Positions 18,671 through 28,980 of a stretch of DNA of 64,000 bases are shown one piece after another. This DNA comes from CAWFGW01 sp963815495 (GTDB lineage Bacteria; Bacteroidota; Bacteroidia; Cytophagales; JAAEPT01): contig CAWFGW010000029.1 of assembly GCA_963815495.1 (NCBI GenBank), positions 1-64,000 of the forward strand. The letters are read 5' to 3'. Made by a program: the position numbers and the translations under genes. Every line of letters starts with the position of its first letter. Position 1 is the first letter of the stretch. A model generated the notes under the pieces. It saw only the letters and a list, made by a program, of their open reading frames with translations. It searched no databases and was not told the origin of the DNA.

Positions 18671-19876
18671 CTAAATCAAAACTTCTTCAATCAACTTTGC
18701 GGCCCAATCAATCTCTTCTTTTGTAATAATTAAAGGTGGCGCCAATCGAATGGTATGTCCGTGTGTATCTTTTGCTAAAAGTCCTTTTTCCAATAGCTTC
18801 AGCGTATAGTTACGAGCAGGTCCCGCCTCAACAACCAACTCGATTGCCAGCATCAACCCCAATCCGCGGATCTCTTTTATTTTTTTTGATTGAATGTTTT
18901 CTAATTTGGTTTTAAAATAATCTCCCAAGGCTGCTGATTTTGCAATTAAATCTTCTTCTAATAAGACCTTAACTGCTGTTGAAGCGATGGCACATGCCAA
19001 TGGATTGCCTCCAAAAGTGGAGCCATGACTCCCAGGTACAAAAGCAACATTCATAACTGCATTATTTGCTAAAATGCCAGAAACAGGATATACACCTCCA
19101 CCCAATGCTTTACCGATGATGACGATATCGGGTTGAATGTTACTGTGCTCATAACAAAAAAGTTTACCTGTACGACCCAACCCCGTTTGAATTTCATCTA
19201 CTACCAGAAGCACCTCGTGTTGAGAACAAATTGAACTGCAACGCTGTAAATAATTTGTAGGAGGAATAATCACTCCGGCTTCGCCTTGAATGGGTTCTAA
19301 CAACACACCAATGGTGTTTTTATCTATTGCCTTTTCTAATGCGCTATCATCTCCATAGGGAATAATTTTAAATCCAGAAGCGAAGGGACCATACCCTTTT
19401 TTACTCCCTTCATCGGTACTAAAACTAATAATGGTAGAAGTTCGTCCATGAAAGTTGTCCGACATCACGATAATATTGCTTTGTTCATTAGGGATTCCTT
19501 TCGAAAAAGCACCCCATCGTCTTATGGCTTTAATGGCTGTCTCTACTGCCTCTGCCCCACTGTTCATCAACAAGCCTTTATCAAACCCTGATAACTTGGT
19601 AAGCTGCTCTAAAAATGACACCATCTGATCGTTATGAAATGCACGGGAAGTTAAGGTTAGTGTCTCTAGTTGACGTTTGGCTGCAGCAATTATTTTTGGA
19701 TGACAATGCCCTTGGTTCAAAGCAGAATAAGCCGACAACATATCTAAATACCGCTTTCCTTCCACATCTTCCACCCAGACTCCTTTGCCACTTTTAATTA
19801 CTACAGGCAGTGGATGATAATTGTGTGCACTAACTTCAGCTTCTCTGTCAATATAGTCTTGCGATTTTGTTGCCAT
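18671..19876 (-). CDS. rocD: Ornithine--oxo-acid aminotransferase
   Basis: A 401-residue class III PLP aminotransferase of usual length. GKRYLDMLSAYSALNQGHCHPKI near residue 40-61 is typical for ornithine aminotransferase; NSGAEAVETA binds the phosphate, DEIQTGLGRTG (227-237) holds the PLP-pairing Asp227, and Lys256 in IIGKALGGGVYPVSG forms the Schiff base. It converts ornithine and 2-oxoglutarate to glutamate semialdehyde and glutamate in the cytoplasm. It is divergent from arginase with only 37 bases between the start codons, so arginine can be channelled via ornithine to glutamate by this gene pair. Confidence 0.96.
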   Translation of the reverse strand: MATKSQDYIDREAEVSAHNYHPLPVVIKSGKGVWVEDVEGKRYLDMLSAYSALNQGHCHPKIIAAAKRQLETLTLTSRAFHNDQMVSFLEQLTKLSGFDKGLLMNSGAEAVETAIKAIRRWGAFSKGIPNEQSNIIVMSDNFHGRTSTIISFSTDEGSKKGYGPFASGFKIIPYGDDSALEKAIDKNTIGVLLEPIQGEAGVIIPPTNYLQRCSSICSQHEVLLVVDEIQTGLGRTGKLFCYEHSNIQPDIVIIGKALGGGVYPVSGILANNAVMNVAFVPGSHGSTFGGNPLACAIASTAVKVLLEEDLIAKSAALGDYFKTKLENIQSKKIKEIRGLGLMLAIELVVEAGPARNYTLKLLEKGLLAKDTHGHTIRLAPPLIITKEEIDWAAKLIEEVLI

Positions 19877-19913
19877 TAACTTTTATGATGTTTTAACGTT
19901 TCTTTCTATACGC

Positions 19914-20822
19914 ATGATAAATCAAATGTTTACAAATCAAAAGAAAATCTCCGTTTTAGGAGCCTCCAGTGACCTTGGTGCAAACATCTCTGGAACTCGT
20001 TTAGGACCTGATGCTATTCGCATTGCAGGACTTCATCGAATTCTAAAGGAACTTGGTTATGACACTGAAGATTCAGGTAACCTAATTGTGCCATTACGGT
20101 CTTACGGTACCGATGGAGCAGATAATTATTTATCAGAAATAACTGCATTAAATAAAGCAATTTTTGAATCGTGCTCACAATCACTCAATAAAGGTAATAT
20201 AGCCTTAACTCTAGGCGGTGATCACAGCATCGCTATAGGCACAGTGGCCGCCTCAGCGAATCACTACAAAAACTTAGGTGTGGTATGGATTGATACCCAT
20301 GCTGACCTGAACAACCCTACTAGTTCAATGTCGCAAAACATTCATGGCATGCCTGTCTCTACGTTACTACATAACGGTTTTCCTGAACTTGTTTCTATTG
20401 TAACACAACGGCTTCAACCAAAAAACATTACACTTATTGGTTTAAGAGATATCGACAAGGAAGAACGCATTATTTTACAAGAAAGCGGGGTTCATTATTA
20501 TACCATGCGGGATATTGATGAATTAGGCATTCAAGGCGTCTTCAAAAAGATCAAAGAAAATTTGTTGGATAAAGTGGATCACATTCATGTTTCATTTGAT
20601 TTGGATGTGATGGATCCTGTGCAAGTGCCAGGGGTTAGTACACCAATAGAGGGTGGGCTAACTGCTCGGGAAGCCCACCTTTTATTGGAACTACTTTTCG
20701 AAACTCAAAAAACAGTAGCCTGTGATTTTGTTGAGTTAAACCCCATGAATGATATACAAGGGAAGTCAGCAAAAATGGCCGTGAACCTCATTGGTTCTTT
20801 ATTCGGAACTACCATAATATAA
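19914..20822 (+). CDS. rocF: Arginase
   Basis: A 302-residue ureohydrolase. The manganese-binding motifs are complete: GGDHS (101-105), DTHAD (127-131), HGMP (144-147) and SFDLDVMDP (227-235); the EGGLTxRE segment follows. It hydrolyses arginine to ornithine and urea in the cytoplasm, feeding the divergent ornithine aminotransferase. The two starts are 37 bases apart, so the promoters must overlap or lie inside the coding regions. It converges with the GH9 gene, with only 7 bases between the stops and no terminator hairpin. Confidence 0.95.
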   Translation: MINQMFTNQKKISVLGASSDLGANISGTRLGPDAIRIAGLHRILKELGYDTEDSGNLIVPLRSYGTDGADNYLSEITALNKAIFESCSQSLNKGNIALTLGGDHSIAIGTVAASANHYKNLGVVWIDTHADLNNPTSSMSQNIHGMPVSTLLHNGFPELVSIVTQRLQPKNITLIGLRDIDKEERIILQESGVHYYTMRDIDELGIQGVFKKIKENLLDKVDHIHVSFDLDVMDPVQVPGVSTPIEGGLTAREAHLLLELLFETQKTVACDFVELNPMNDIQGKSAKMAVNLIGSLFGTTII

Positions 20823-20829
20823 TTCTTCT

Positions 20830-22788
20830 TTACTCCTTCACCACTCTTACTACTTGCGAGGTTTGTCCGTCTATCAATTGGATTAAGTACATGCCTTTCG
20901 GTAAATCTGTTCCTATTAATTGTCCTTTAGTCGTTGTTGAATTACTGATCTCACGGCCGTGCATATCAAGCATGCGATAAGTTAATTCTTTTTCTGAATC
21001 CACATAAAACCCTTTAGATGAAATGGTTGGGAACACATTGATTACTTTTCTTTGGTTATCATTGTTGATGGTATTCACCACCTCTGGTTTTCCAAAAAAG
21101 ACTTCAGCTGCTGCTGCTAAGTAAGCCACAGGAGCATTCCAATTGATAGTGACTTCATTACTCGCATAACTACACCATTCATCGATATAAGATAGCGCGG
21201 GTAAAGCAGACGTATAATAATCGCAATTGCCATTGTTGTTATCTTGTTGGCCAGGGTTTGGACCACCAGCAACCCACCCTGGAACGGGGGCCACAATATT
21301 ATCTGCATAACTTTGTCTGTGGTGGATATTCATGGGTGATTTATCCCCAAAACCCGTTACAAAAGAATAACCAGTGGCGTTTCTTCCTAAAATATAATCC
21401 AGGTTCGATAGTGCAGCATTTAAATAAGTGGTATCATCAGTCAACTTAAAAGCTTGAATTAGCATTAATCCTTCATTACCAACATTTCCATTACTTCCCC
21501 AGTAAAAATTTTCTGTTGTGAATCGATAGGCAGAACTAGTATATTGATCCATTAAATCATTCGCATGTGATATAATTTTATTTCTAATCACGTTCTTATT
21601 GGCATGACTAGTGAGGTTATCACTATGATGAGCTAAGGATACCCATGCTAACCCACCTACTCCTGGCCAAGATGGTGTAGAGATAGCTGAACCTATCAAA
21701 TTGGTTGCGGTATAATAATCGTTATTTTTTGTAGTGATGTACAACTCGGCAGCTGCCCAGTCAAATTCATCACTAAAATTAAAATCACCATACTCGCCTG
21801 TTCTTACATCAATTGGTTGTACATAACGTATGTTTGGATTGTCCAATGCCCATATCCAGGCATATTCTGCTGCTGCTAAACATAGGGCAGAATAACCAGG
21901 GAAATCAGCCTCATATTCCGCAAATATTCTGCTAGCTTGTGCCATTACCGCAGCAAAGTCCAAGGTTGCGGCAGTGCCTTTCATGACTACATAGCGATCA
22001 TCATCTGCTTCATGTGGCATATTATTACCAGAAGTAAAATTAAGCGTTGTTAATTTATGATACACTCCTCCATCATTTGGATCTTGCATGGTCAACATCC
22101 AATCTAAATTCCATTTAGCTTCTTCTAACACATCAGGTATTGAATTTCCACTTTCGGGAATATCATGGTTTAACGATTTAAAATACTCCGGAAAGTGCTC
22201 ATACAAGGCCAAAATGGTATAAGTACTTATTCCAGAGTTGACAATGTATTTACCATAATCTCCTGCATCATACCAACCTTTTGGAGATGAAATAGTAGAA
22301 CCTGTAGGTCTATTAGGTCCAGCAGCAGAAGAATGTATATAAACCTGATTATCAGGATGACCTAACGGTCGAGCATATACTCCTGCAAATTCTGAAGAGA
22401 GACTTGTCGAAGCTCGATTGAAATAATACGCCTTTAATAGTCCTTTTAAAACTCCACTATGTACATTTTCTTTAATTTCAAATGGATAAGAGTTAGGTAA
22501 ACCTGCTATTCTTAAATAATAACTTCCCTCCTGCTTAAATGCTGAAAAATCAGCGAGTTTAACGGTTTCTCCTGATGGTGACCATGTTGATGAGGTAGAT
22601 AAATTACCTGAATACACCACTTCAGCATTTGAAACATTCACCACCTCAAACGAATTCGCATTAGAGGGTACTATTGCAAACTTTTGTTCTGATGGATAGA
22701 AGCCTATTTGATTGAGTTTTATTGTTTGCGTTTGACTAAATATAAATTGACAATAAATTGACAACAGTAAGGATAAGATTATTCTCAT
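20830..22788 (-). CDS. Secreted glycoside hydrolase family 9 endoglucanase with T9SS sorting domain
   Basis: 652 residues: signal peptide (1-18, cleavage after FSQ), an N-terminal Ig-like cellulase domain (IKLNQIGFYPSEQKFAIV onward, ~23-105), the GH9 (alpha/alpha)6 catalytic domain (~110-560) and a T9SS C-terminal domain (~575-652, ending in VVRVVKE). The catalytic Asp pair lies in WYDAGDYGKY (DAGD 174-177), HHRQSYAD is the conserved His motif, and the general acid Glu is in SNEVTINWNAPVAY. It should cut beta-1,4-glucans such as cellulose or mixed-linkage glucan outside the cell. No SusC/SusD genes lie nearby, so it is not part of a visible polysaccharide utilisation locus. Confidence 0.95.
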   Translation of the reverse strand: MRIILSLLLSIYCQFIFSQTQTIKLNQIGFYPSEQKFAIVPSNANSFEVVNVSNAEVVYSGNLSTSSTWSPSGETVKLADFSAFKQEGSYYLRIAGLPNSYPFEIKENVHSGVLKGLLKAYYFNRASTSLSSEFAGVYARPLGHPDNQVYIHSSAAGPNRPTGSTISSPKGWYDAGDYGKYIVNSGISTYTILALYEHFPEYFKSLNHDIPESGNSIPDVLEEAKWNLDWMLTMQDPNDGGVYHKLTTLNFTSGNNMPHEADDDRYVVMKGTAATLDFAAVMAQASRIFAEYEADFPGYSALCLAAAEYAWIWALDNPNIRYVQPIDVRTGEYGDFNFSDEFDWAAAELYITTKNNDYYTATNLIGSAISTPSWPGVGGLAWVSLAHHSDNLTSHANKNVIRNKIISHANDLMDQYTSSAYRFTTENFYWGSNGNVGNEGLMLIQAFKLTDDTTYLNAALSNLDYILGRNATGYSFVTGFGDKSPMNIHHRQSYADNIVAPVPGWVAGGPNPGQQDNNNGNCDYYTSALPALSYIDEWCSYASNEVTINWNAPVAYLAAAAEVFFGKPEVVNTINNDNQRKVINVFPTISSKGFYVDSEKELTYRMLDMHGREISNSTTTKGQLIGTDLPKGMYLIQLIDGQTSQVVRVVKE

Positions 22789-23022
22789 GGTTTGATTTAG
22801 TTATTTTAGAATATAAACTAAGGTTGAATACCTGAATATACACATTAGTAACCCTTATCTTGACAAAAGGTTTGATTAAAAAAAGTAATGCAATAAATAA
22901 AATTTAATATACCTCCTTAAAAAAGAAAATTCGAGCTAAAAATAACTCAATTATTTAAGTGATTTTAATCACACTTTATGAGCTGATATTGAATTAACTT
23001 TCAGAAAATTAACATTAATACT

Positions 23023-23229
23023 ATGAAAAAGAACATGGGAAATACAGACAGAGTCATTCGTTTGATTGTTGTTATTGTGCTAATTGGATTATATTTCGGA
23101 GATATTCTAACTGGAACATTAGGCATCATTTCGCTTGTTGTCGCTGGAATTTTTTTATTTACAATTGTGTCAGGCATTTGTCCACTCTATTTACCTTTTG
23201 GCATTAAAACCTGTCCGACAAAAAAATAA
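23023..23229 (+). CDS. DUF2892 (YgaP-like) small membrane protein
   Basis: 68 residues with two transmembrane segments (~14-32 and ~36-52). The pattern NMGNTDRVIRLIVVIVLIGLYF, then GIxSLVVAGIFLFTIVSGICPLYLPFGI is the DUF2892 family, the membrane part of YgaP. The CPLY motif and C-terminal Cys are typical. There is no rhodanese domain, so no sulfurtransferase role can be claimed. Single gene. Confidence 0.88.
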   Translation: MKKNMGNTDRVIRLIVVIVLIGLYFGDILTGTLGIISLVVAGIFLFTIVSGICPLYLPFGIKTCPTKK

Positions 23230-23249
23230 GATGAATAAATTCTAAGGCG

Positions 23250-23283
23250 TACGATTAAGTATCTACTCAGGTACTCAATCGTA
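23250..23283. terminator. Hairpin between convergent DUF2892 and glycosyltransferase genes
   Basis: Arms TACGATTAAGTA (23250-23261) and TACTCAATCGTA (23272-23283) pair over 12 bases with one mismatch, loop of 10. No clear U tract on either strand, so termination is only a suggestion. Confidence 0.4.
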
Positions 23284-23319
23284 AATCTGGAATTGTTAAC
23301 AGAGTAAAACCTGATTTTA

Positions 23320-24556
23320 TTATATTAACTTATCCAACAATCGAAATTGGTCAAGTGCGGTAGGCAATGAATCAGCATTTTTCAAATTCATTTTATGCAA
23401 TAATTCTTTGCTAGTGGCCAATACAGGTTGATTAGGGTATCCATGATCTCTTAAATAATGTACCAGCTTCATTACTAAAAAGCCATCCATCCACTGCCAA
23501 AAGTGTTTCTGAAATACCTCGAACGAAACTGATTTATTTCTAATCTCCTCTACTTTTTGTACTCCATTGATGTTCATTAAAAAATCGTTAATAGGTGGAA
23601 TAAAATTCAACGTTAAACCTGATTGATAATATTTTTCAATAGAAGAAAACAACGGTTGAAGCAATTCATATATTTCATAATTGTACGTCTCTCCTATCCC
23701 CTCTTCCAACCATTCCATTTGTGCTCGTCCTGTTCCAAAAGGCACGCGGTCAGATATTCTGCACGAGGGATAGACGGCAGCATGGATAATGTCTTGCCAT
23801 CCACCATTCACCACAAGCTTGTGAAGAAAATAAAAATCCTCCCCTGCTTTACGTCTGTTCATACCCCCCGACTTGGCATAACGAGAAGCTCTAACCGCCA
23901 TACACGAGCCTACTGTGTGTACCGCATGTGGGAAGCCAGCCAACTTTAATCCTTGTACATAAAACCGCAAATGTAATTCGTAATTGATAATTCCCTCACG
24001 TAATGTTTCATCTGGTTCATTTTGATAAATATGTTCAAAATGAACATGTGCAACCTCAACATTCTTGTTTTCAAAAGCTTTTTCCGCTTCGACTAAGTAG
24101 TTTTCAGATACAATACAATCAGCATCAAGCATATAATTGGACCATCGTTGTCAATAGCAGCCCATCGCTGTACAGCTTCATCCATCCCTATTTTTCGGGC
24201 AAACCAGCTCCCGCATGTTTTTGGGGTAGCGATTCTTCTTTAATAATCAATACTTCCAAAAAATCAGGTTTAGAAGTCAACCATTCAATAATTTGGTTTT
24301 CGCATTGTAGGTTGACTTCCAAATCCATCAAAGATGCATGCTCAGGAGCATTAATGGTAATAATTATTTCGACTGTTCCGCTGGGTGGTTGGCATTTCGC
24401 TAGCGAATCAAGTGTAGCTTTTATATTGGGTTCTTTGTAGGCAGGAATTGCTATTATCAAACTTAAATCATCTCTGGAGCGTGTACTAAAGTAGGGTTGA
24501 TTAACCTGAAATCGGTTGATATAAGTTTCAATTATTTGTATTAAAGAAGATTTCAC
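23320..24556 (-). pseudogene. Glycosyltransferase family 2 protein, two frameshifts
   Basis: The N-terminal part (24556 to ~24201) carries LSLIIAIPAYKEPNIKATLDSL, a GT2 nucleotide-binding start, and ends at HAGAGL; the C-terminal part (24132 to 23320) begins at LDADC, the DxD metal site, and continues through MNRRKAGEDFYFLHKL, the acceptor/catalytic ED motif. The bridge is readable only in the third frame as RKIGMDEAVQRWAAIDNDG. Two bases are missing: one G near 24201 (TTG-CCCGA, expected TTG GCC CGA) and one G near 24135 (TGCTTG-ATGCT). There are no other stops. The restored protein is ~412 residues and would be a cytoplasmic or membrane-associated sugar transferase. Sequencing error or recent decay are both possible. 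Confidence 0.8.
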
Positions 24557-24611
24557 TGTTCAAATATCTAAAAATCTATCGTCTAAAAGACTAAACTCCT
24601 ATTTTTACATC

Positions 24612-25200
24612 ATGAGATATTCTATTGACTTAAAAGTGGCTTCTTCCACCGAGTGGCTTGAAGCAGTGTTAAATGACTTTGATGCTTTTTTGCAAGACCA
24701 TGCCGATTGTGAACGGAAGGCATCTGCCATGGCAACTTCTATGATAGCTAAATATCCTGATCGTACAATTATTATCCCGGAAATGGTGGAAACAGCTATT
24801 GAAGAGTTAGAACATTTTCAGCAAGTGTTTGATGTGATGCAAGAGCGTGGAGTTCCACTCAATAAGTCAATGCCTGAAGATCCGTATATCAAACATTTAA
24901 CTCCCGTGACACATGGTGGAACCGAAGAAACCCGATTTCTTTCTCGTCTTACTCATGAGTTCTGTGTTAGAGTGTCGAGGCTGTGAACGCTTTAAAATGA
25001 TTGCTGAAAATATTGAAGATGAAAAGCTTCGCAAGTTCTACAAAAATCTGTGGACCTGTGAAGCAAAGCACGGAAACATCTTTGTGAAACTAGCCTTAGA
25101 ATATTTTGATGAAAAACAGGTGTACGACCGACTGGAACAAATAATGATTGCAGAAGGTGAAGTAGTGAAAAATTTAACTATTCGACCAGCACTACATTAA
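24612..25200 (+). pseudogene. miaE: tRNA-(ms[2]io[6]A)-hydroxylase MiaE-like, one frameshift
   Basis: The two halves together give a ~195-residue ferritin-like di-iron protein of the MiaE family. The N-terminal half runs to RFLSRL; the second half continues as LMSSVLECRGCERFKMIAENI and WTCEAKHGNIFVKLA. ExxH-type iron ligands are visible in ELEHF, ECRGCERF and EAKH. One extra base, most simply A24951 after CTT, shifts the frame by +1 (CTT-A-CTC-ATG). Without it the product is truncated at 124 residues. The enzyme hydroxylates the modified adenosine at tRNA position 37. The gene is divergent from the glycosyltransferase gene, with 55 bases between them. Confidence 0.82.
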
Positions 25201-25258
25201 ATTGTGTTTATTTGATATTAGTTTTCCAATGTAACTTTGAAAAACTTAACTTGTAAAA

Positions 25259-27386
25259 ATGATAAGTCCATTTATGAAAAAACTAGTTCTCCTACAGGTA
25301 TTATTTTTCTTTATTATCTCTATTACTGCAATTGGTCAAACAAAGGTAGTATACAGCACTACTTTTGATACGAATGATGGCAAGTGGAGTGATATACCAC
25401 GAGATGACGAGAAGTATTACCGGGTAATTAAAGACGGAAAGTTACAGATTGAACATCGTGATGGGGAAGAATCATACATAACTTATCTTACCCCTTATAT
25501 AGATAAAAACAAACCATTTATTATTGAATATGATTTAGTCGTTCACCAAGGTGATGATGCTTCTGTACTAATTCAATTGGAGAGTCGAAACGGAAATTTT
25601 TATTACTTCCAACTTATGCCCGCTTTACAAGCCTTTTCGGTAATCACTTATTCAACAGAAAAAGATGAATGGAAAACTATTGCTAAGAAAAAAACAAAAA
25701 ACGACCTTACCCAATCGACTTTCATTAATGGACTGGGAGAAAATAATCATATTCAAATACGAGTAAGTGAAAGTGACATCACCTATACAATAAATGATCA
25801 GGTGATATTCAATGAAAAAACCTCCAGCTTAATTCCCTATGAATATTTTCGCAGCATTGGAATAAACACCACACAGAAATCGAAATTATCAATTGATAAC
25901 TTCACTTTTAAACAAGATAGCGAAGCCATTAACTTGGCTGTTGATGGTGTGTTTACTGATCCTGAGATATTACCCAAATCGATCAACTTGAAAAACACAG
26001 AACGTAAACCGGTAATTACTCATGACGGAAAAACACTTTATTTTATCCGTGTAATGAATAAAGACAATGGTGACGATGATATATGGCTAAGTAATTTAGA
26101 GGCAGATAGCACGTGGGGGAATTCAAAAAGCATTGGCGCTCCTTTAAATACCTTTGATCATAATGGAGTAGTTTCCGCTTCCTCAGATAATAATTCACTT
26201 GTCGTGATGTCGAACTATGATAAATCAAAATCATCTCCTATATACATATCCAGAAGAACTCCTGCTGGATGGTCAAAGCCTGTAAACATTGAAATAGATG
26301 GTTTTTACAACAATGGTGAATCCATTGAAGCTTCTCTATCAAATGATAACGCTGTTTTAATACTAGCAATTGAAAACAAAGATTCCTATGGAAGAAATGA
26401 CTTCTATGTATCCTTCCGAAAACAAGATGGAAGTTATACAAAACCACAAAACATGGGAACACAACTTAACACCTGGGGTTGGGAAGTATCTCCGTTTATC
26501 GCTGGTGATAATAAAACACTCTATTTTTCAACAGATGGTTTACCAGGCTATGGTAGACAAGATATTTTTGTTTCAAAACGATTAGATAATAGCTGGACTA
26601 ATTGGAGTAAACCAATCAACCTTGGACCTCAAGTTAATTCCAGTTCATGGGATACTTATTTTACCACTCCCGTGTCAGGAGAAATCGCATACATGTCTTC
26701 CGACCGATCAGGTTCACCCAAAATATATCAGCTAAATATATCACTTGCCAATAAACCAGAAGCTGTAAACACCTTTAGCGGTAAAGTTATCAATGCTAAA
26801 ACAGGTGAACCAATAAGCACTGACATAGAAATTAGAACCTTGTTAACCGACTCATTAATCACAACTATCACCTCATTACCATCTGATGGAAGCTATTTTG
26901 CGGTACTGAACAAAGGATACGAATATTCATTTAGTGCAGTCAAGGAAGGTTATTACCCAGAATCAAAGAATGTTGATTTAACAAACCTAAATACCTATAC
27001 CAACACCATCGAAGATTTAATATTACATCCTTTCGAAAAAGGTCAAATCATCCGACTAAACAACATTTTCTTTGACCGTGGAACCGCTACTATTTTACCC
27101 ACTTCAATACCTGAACTAGACAAACTGGTTAACTTATTAGAAGACAAATGTTAATTTAGAAATTTTAGTGATGGGGCACACTGATAATCAAGGAAGTACC
27201 GATGTCAATCTCCGATTATCTACCGAAAGAGCAAAAACAGTAATGGATTACCTTATTTCTAAGGGTATTTCTAAAAAAAGATTAAATCATGAAGGTTTTG
27301 GTGGAACAATACCAATAGCTGAGAATTTTAAAGAAGAAACAAGAAAGCTAAATAGACGTGTTGAATTTAAGATTATCAGTATTTAA
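25259..27386 (+). pseudogene. OmpA-family outer membrane protein with PD40 propeller, one frameshift
   Basis: Likely start is the second ATG (25274), giving the signal peptide MKKLVLLQVLFFFIISITAIGQ. Domains in order: a jelly-roll-like region (~25-215), a WD40/PD40-like beta-propeller (~225-480, motifs KPVITHDGKTLYFIR, DDIWLSNL, TLYFSTDGLPGYGRQDIFVS), a carboxypeptidase-regulatory-like domain (~495-570, FSGKVINAKTGEPIS) and an OmpA C-terminal peptidoglycan-binding domain (~585-705, FFDRGTATILP, MGHTDNQGS, LNRRVEFKI). An extra A in the run 27146-27148 (EDNVNLEILVMGHTDN is restored when one A is dropped) shifts the frame, cutting the OmpA domain. Such proteins anchor the outer membrane to peptidoglycan in Bacteroidota. 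Confidence 0.85.
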
Positions 27387-27663
27387 CGTATTGCCCTTCT
27401 TCTACTCGTAACTATTGTCTCATGACTGTTTATGGAAAAACATAATTGCAGCAGGTAATAGGGTCAAATACTGACTATTACCTGCTTCGAATTCATCTTT
27501 TAATCGTTATTCCAGAAATTGGAGTGAAACGAAAATTATCGGAAACCTCATTGAGATGGAAACAAAATCTGAGGGTTGTTTTAAGCAAGAGATTCCTGAT
27601 ATTATGAGAAAAACAAAATTCGGGGATGCGGTAATTATAAAATTTTCACTCCTCAATTTCTGT
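27387..27663. other. Intergenic stretch with two inverted repeats
   Basis: 277 bases between convergent genes. Arms 27450-27461 (AGCAGGTAATAG) and 27475-27486 pair perfectly over 12 bases, a terminator-like hairpin for the OmpA gene with only a weak T tract. A second, wider inverted pair (27514-27529 and 27644-27661, core GAGTGAAA) encloses ~115 bases and its right arm touches the TolC stop codon. No credible gene inside. Confidence 0.45.
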
Positions 27664-28980
27664 TTACATATACGCCTCCAACACCGTTCCTGTCAATCTA
27701 TTAATTCCTATTTCTATGGTTTTAAGACTATACTGTAACTGTGCAAGCGTATTTTGCGCCTCTAATAAGGTTTGTTGTGTCAACCGAAAATCATATCCAT
27801 TGATTGCTCCTCGTTTCAATTGTTCATCAGCAATAGCATATACTTTTTCAGCTGCAGCCACATTACTAGATGCCAACACGATTCGTTGTTGTACCGACTC
27901 GTATTGATAAATCATTTTAAGCAAATCGGCATTCACATTTAACAACACTTGTTTTTTATCAAGCTTCGCATTTTCTTCGTAAAACTCAGCGTTTTTAATT
28001 TCTCTTATAGTATTACCACCATTGAAAAGGTTAAAACTTACATTCACCCCCACCACAGGACCATTTGTTCTACTACCTGTGAAAAAGCCAACCTCAGCAG
28101 TAGTTTTAGTGATATTCATAGCCTGCAAACAATCCTATTTTAGGGTAACGATCAGCTTTTGCAATTCTTAAATTGGTTTCTGCAATTAACTCTTCTAATC
28201 GCTGTTGCTGTAGCTGTTGGTTGTTGTTTTCAGCTTTTTCAAAAAGCGTGTCTTTGGAAATTGCAGGAAGCGGTACGAACGAAGTTTTATCTACCGATAA
28301 CTGGCGTTCTAAATCTTCATTCAATACGCGGTTAATTTCTATTTCCAATAATTTAATCGTGTTGAGTTGAGTTAATATTTGTATACTATCTGTTTGGTAA
28401 TCAACCAATGCTTGTTGGAATTCCATGCCTTTACCTACCCCTATTTCTCTTCGCTTTTTTTCAAAATTCCAGCGGAAGGTTGAAATTTCAAATGACTGCC
28501 GGTAGCTTTCTAACAATTGTTTTTCATACACCAATTGAAAATATACCTCGGTAATGTCTGCTACCGTTTGTTCGATATAAAACTTAGAATTGATTTTCCC
28601 TAATTCTTCCAAATAACCTAACTGATCTTTCCGTGCGTATACCCGAAACCCATCAAACAAAGACCACTCAACCAGCGCAAAGAGATTGATGCTCGTTGTT
28701 CTTGCATTGCTACCCTCTCGTGTACTTCCATCAGCGAATTGTTGTAAAACATCGTTGGATGCACCTTGGGCTGTCCCCCCCAGACTAACGGAAGGTAACT
28801 GCCCAGCATTTCCAATCGTGTTGTTATTCGAAAGCAACTTGTGCTTCGTTTTTCAAAATGGAAATCTGATAGTTTTTTTCCAAGGCCGTTGCTGATAAAG
28901 TCCTCCAATGACTGTCCCCATGTTGGTACTCCCACCAAGATGGCTGCTACCACAAGGCTATTTATAATCTTCTTCATCAA
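27664..28980 (-). pseudogene. TolC-family outer membrane efflux protein, three frameshifts
   Basis: The assembled product is ~438 residues: signal peptide MKKIINSLVVAAILVGVPTWGQ, then two structural repeats of the TolC alpha/beta barrel fold (first around NTIGNAGQLPSVSL, second around RYPKIGLFAGY and VGVNVSFNLFNGG). Three extra bases break it: one of the two C at 28886-28887 (restores FISNALEKNYQISILKNEAQ), one T in the run near 28832 (restores QVASNNNTIGNAG) and one near 28117 (restores GYNITKTTAEVG). No nonsense substitutions are present. It is the last gene of the MarR-MFP-RND-TolC operon and overlaps the RND gene by ~20 bases. It would form the outer-membrane channel of the pump. Confidence 0.85.

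Noticed and set aside
24130..24210. One +1 insertion as the cause of the glycosyltransferase break
   Set aside because: It would leave a TGA stop in the joined frame just upstream of the LDADC part; the bridge reads well only with two one-base deletions.
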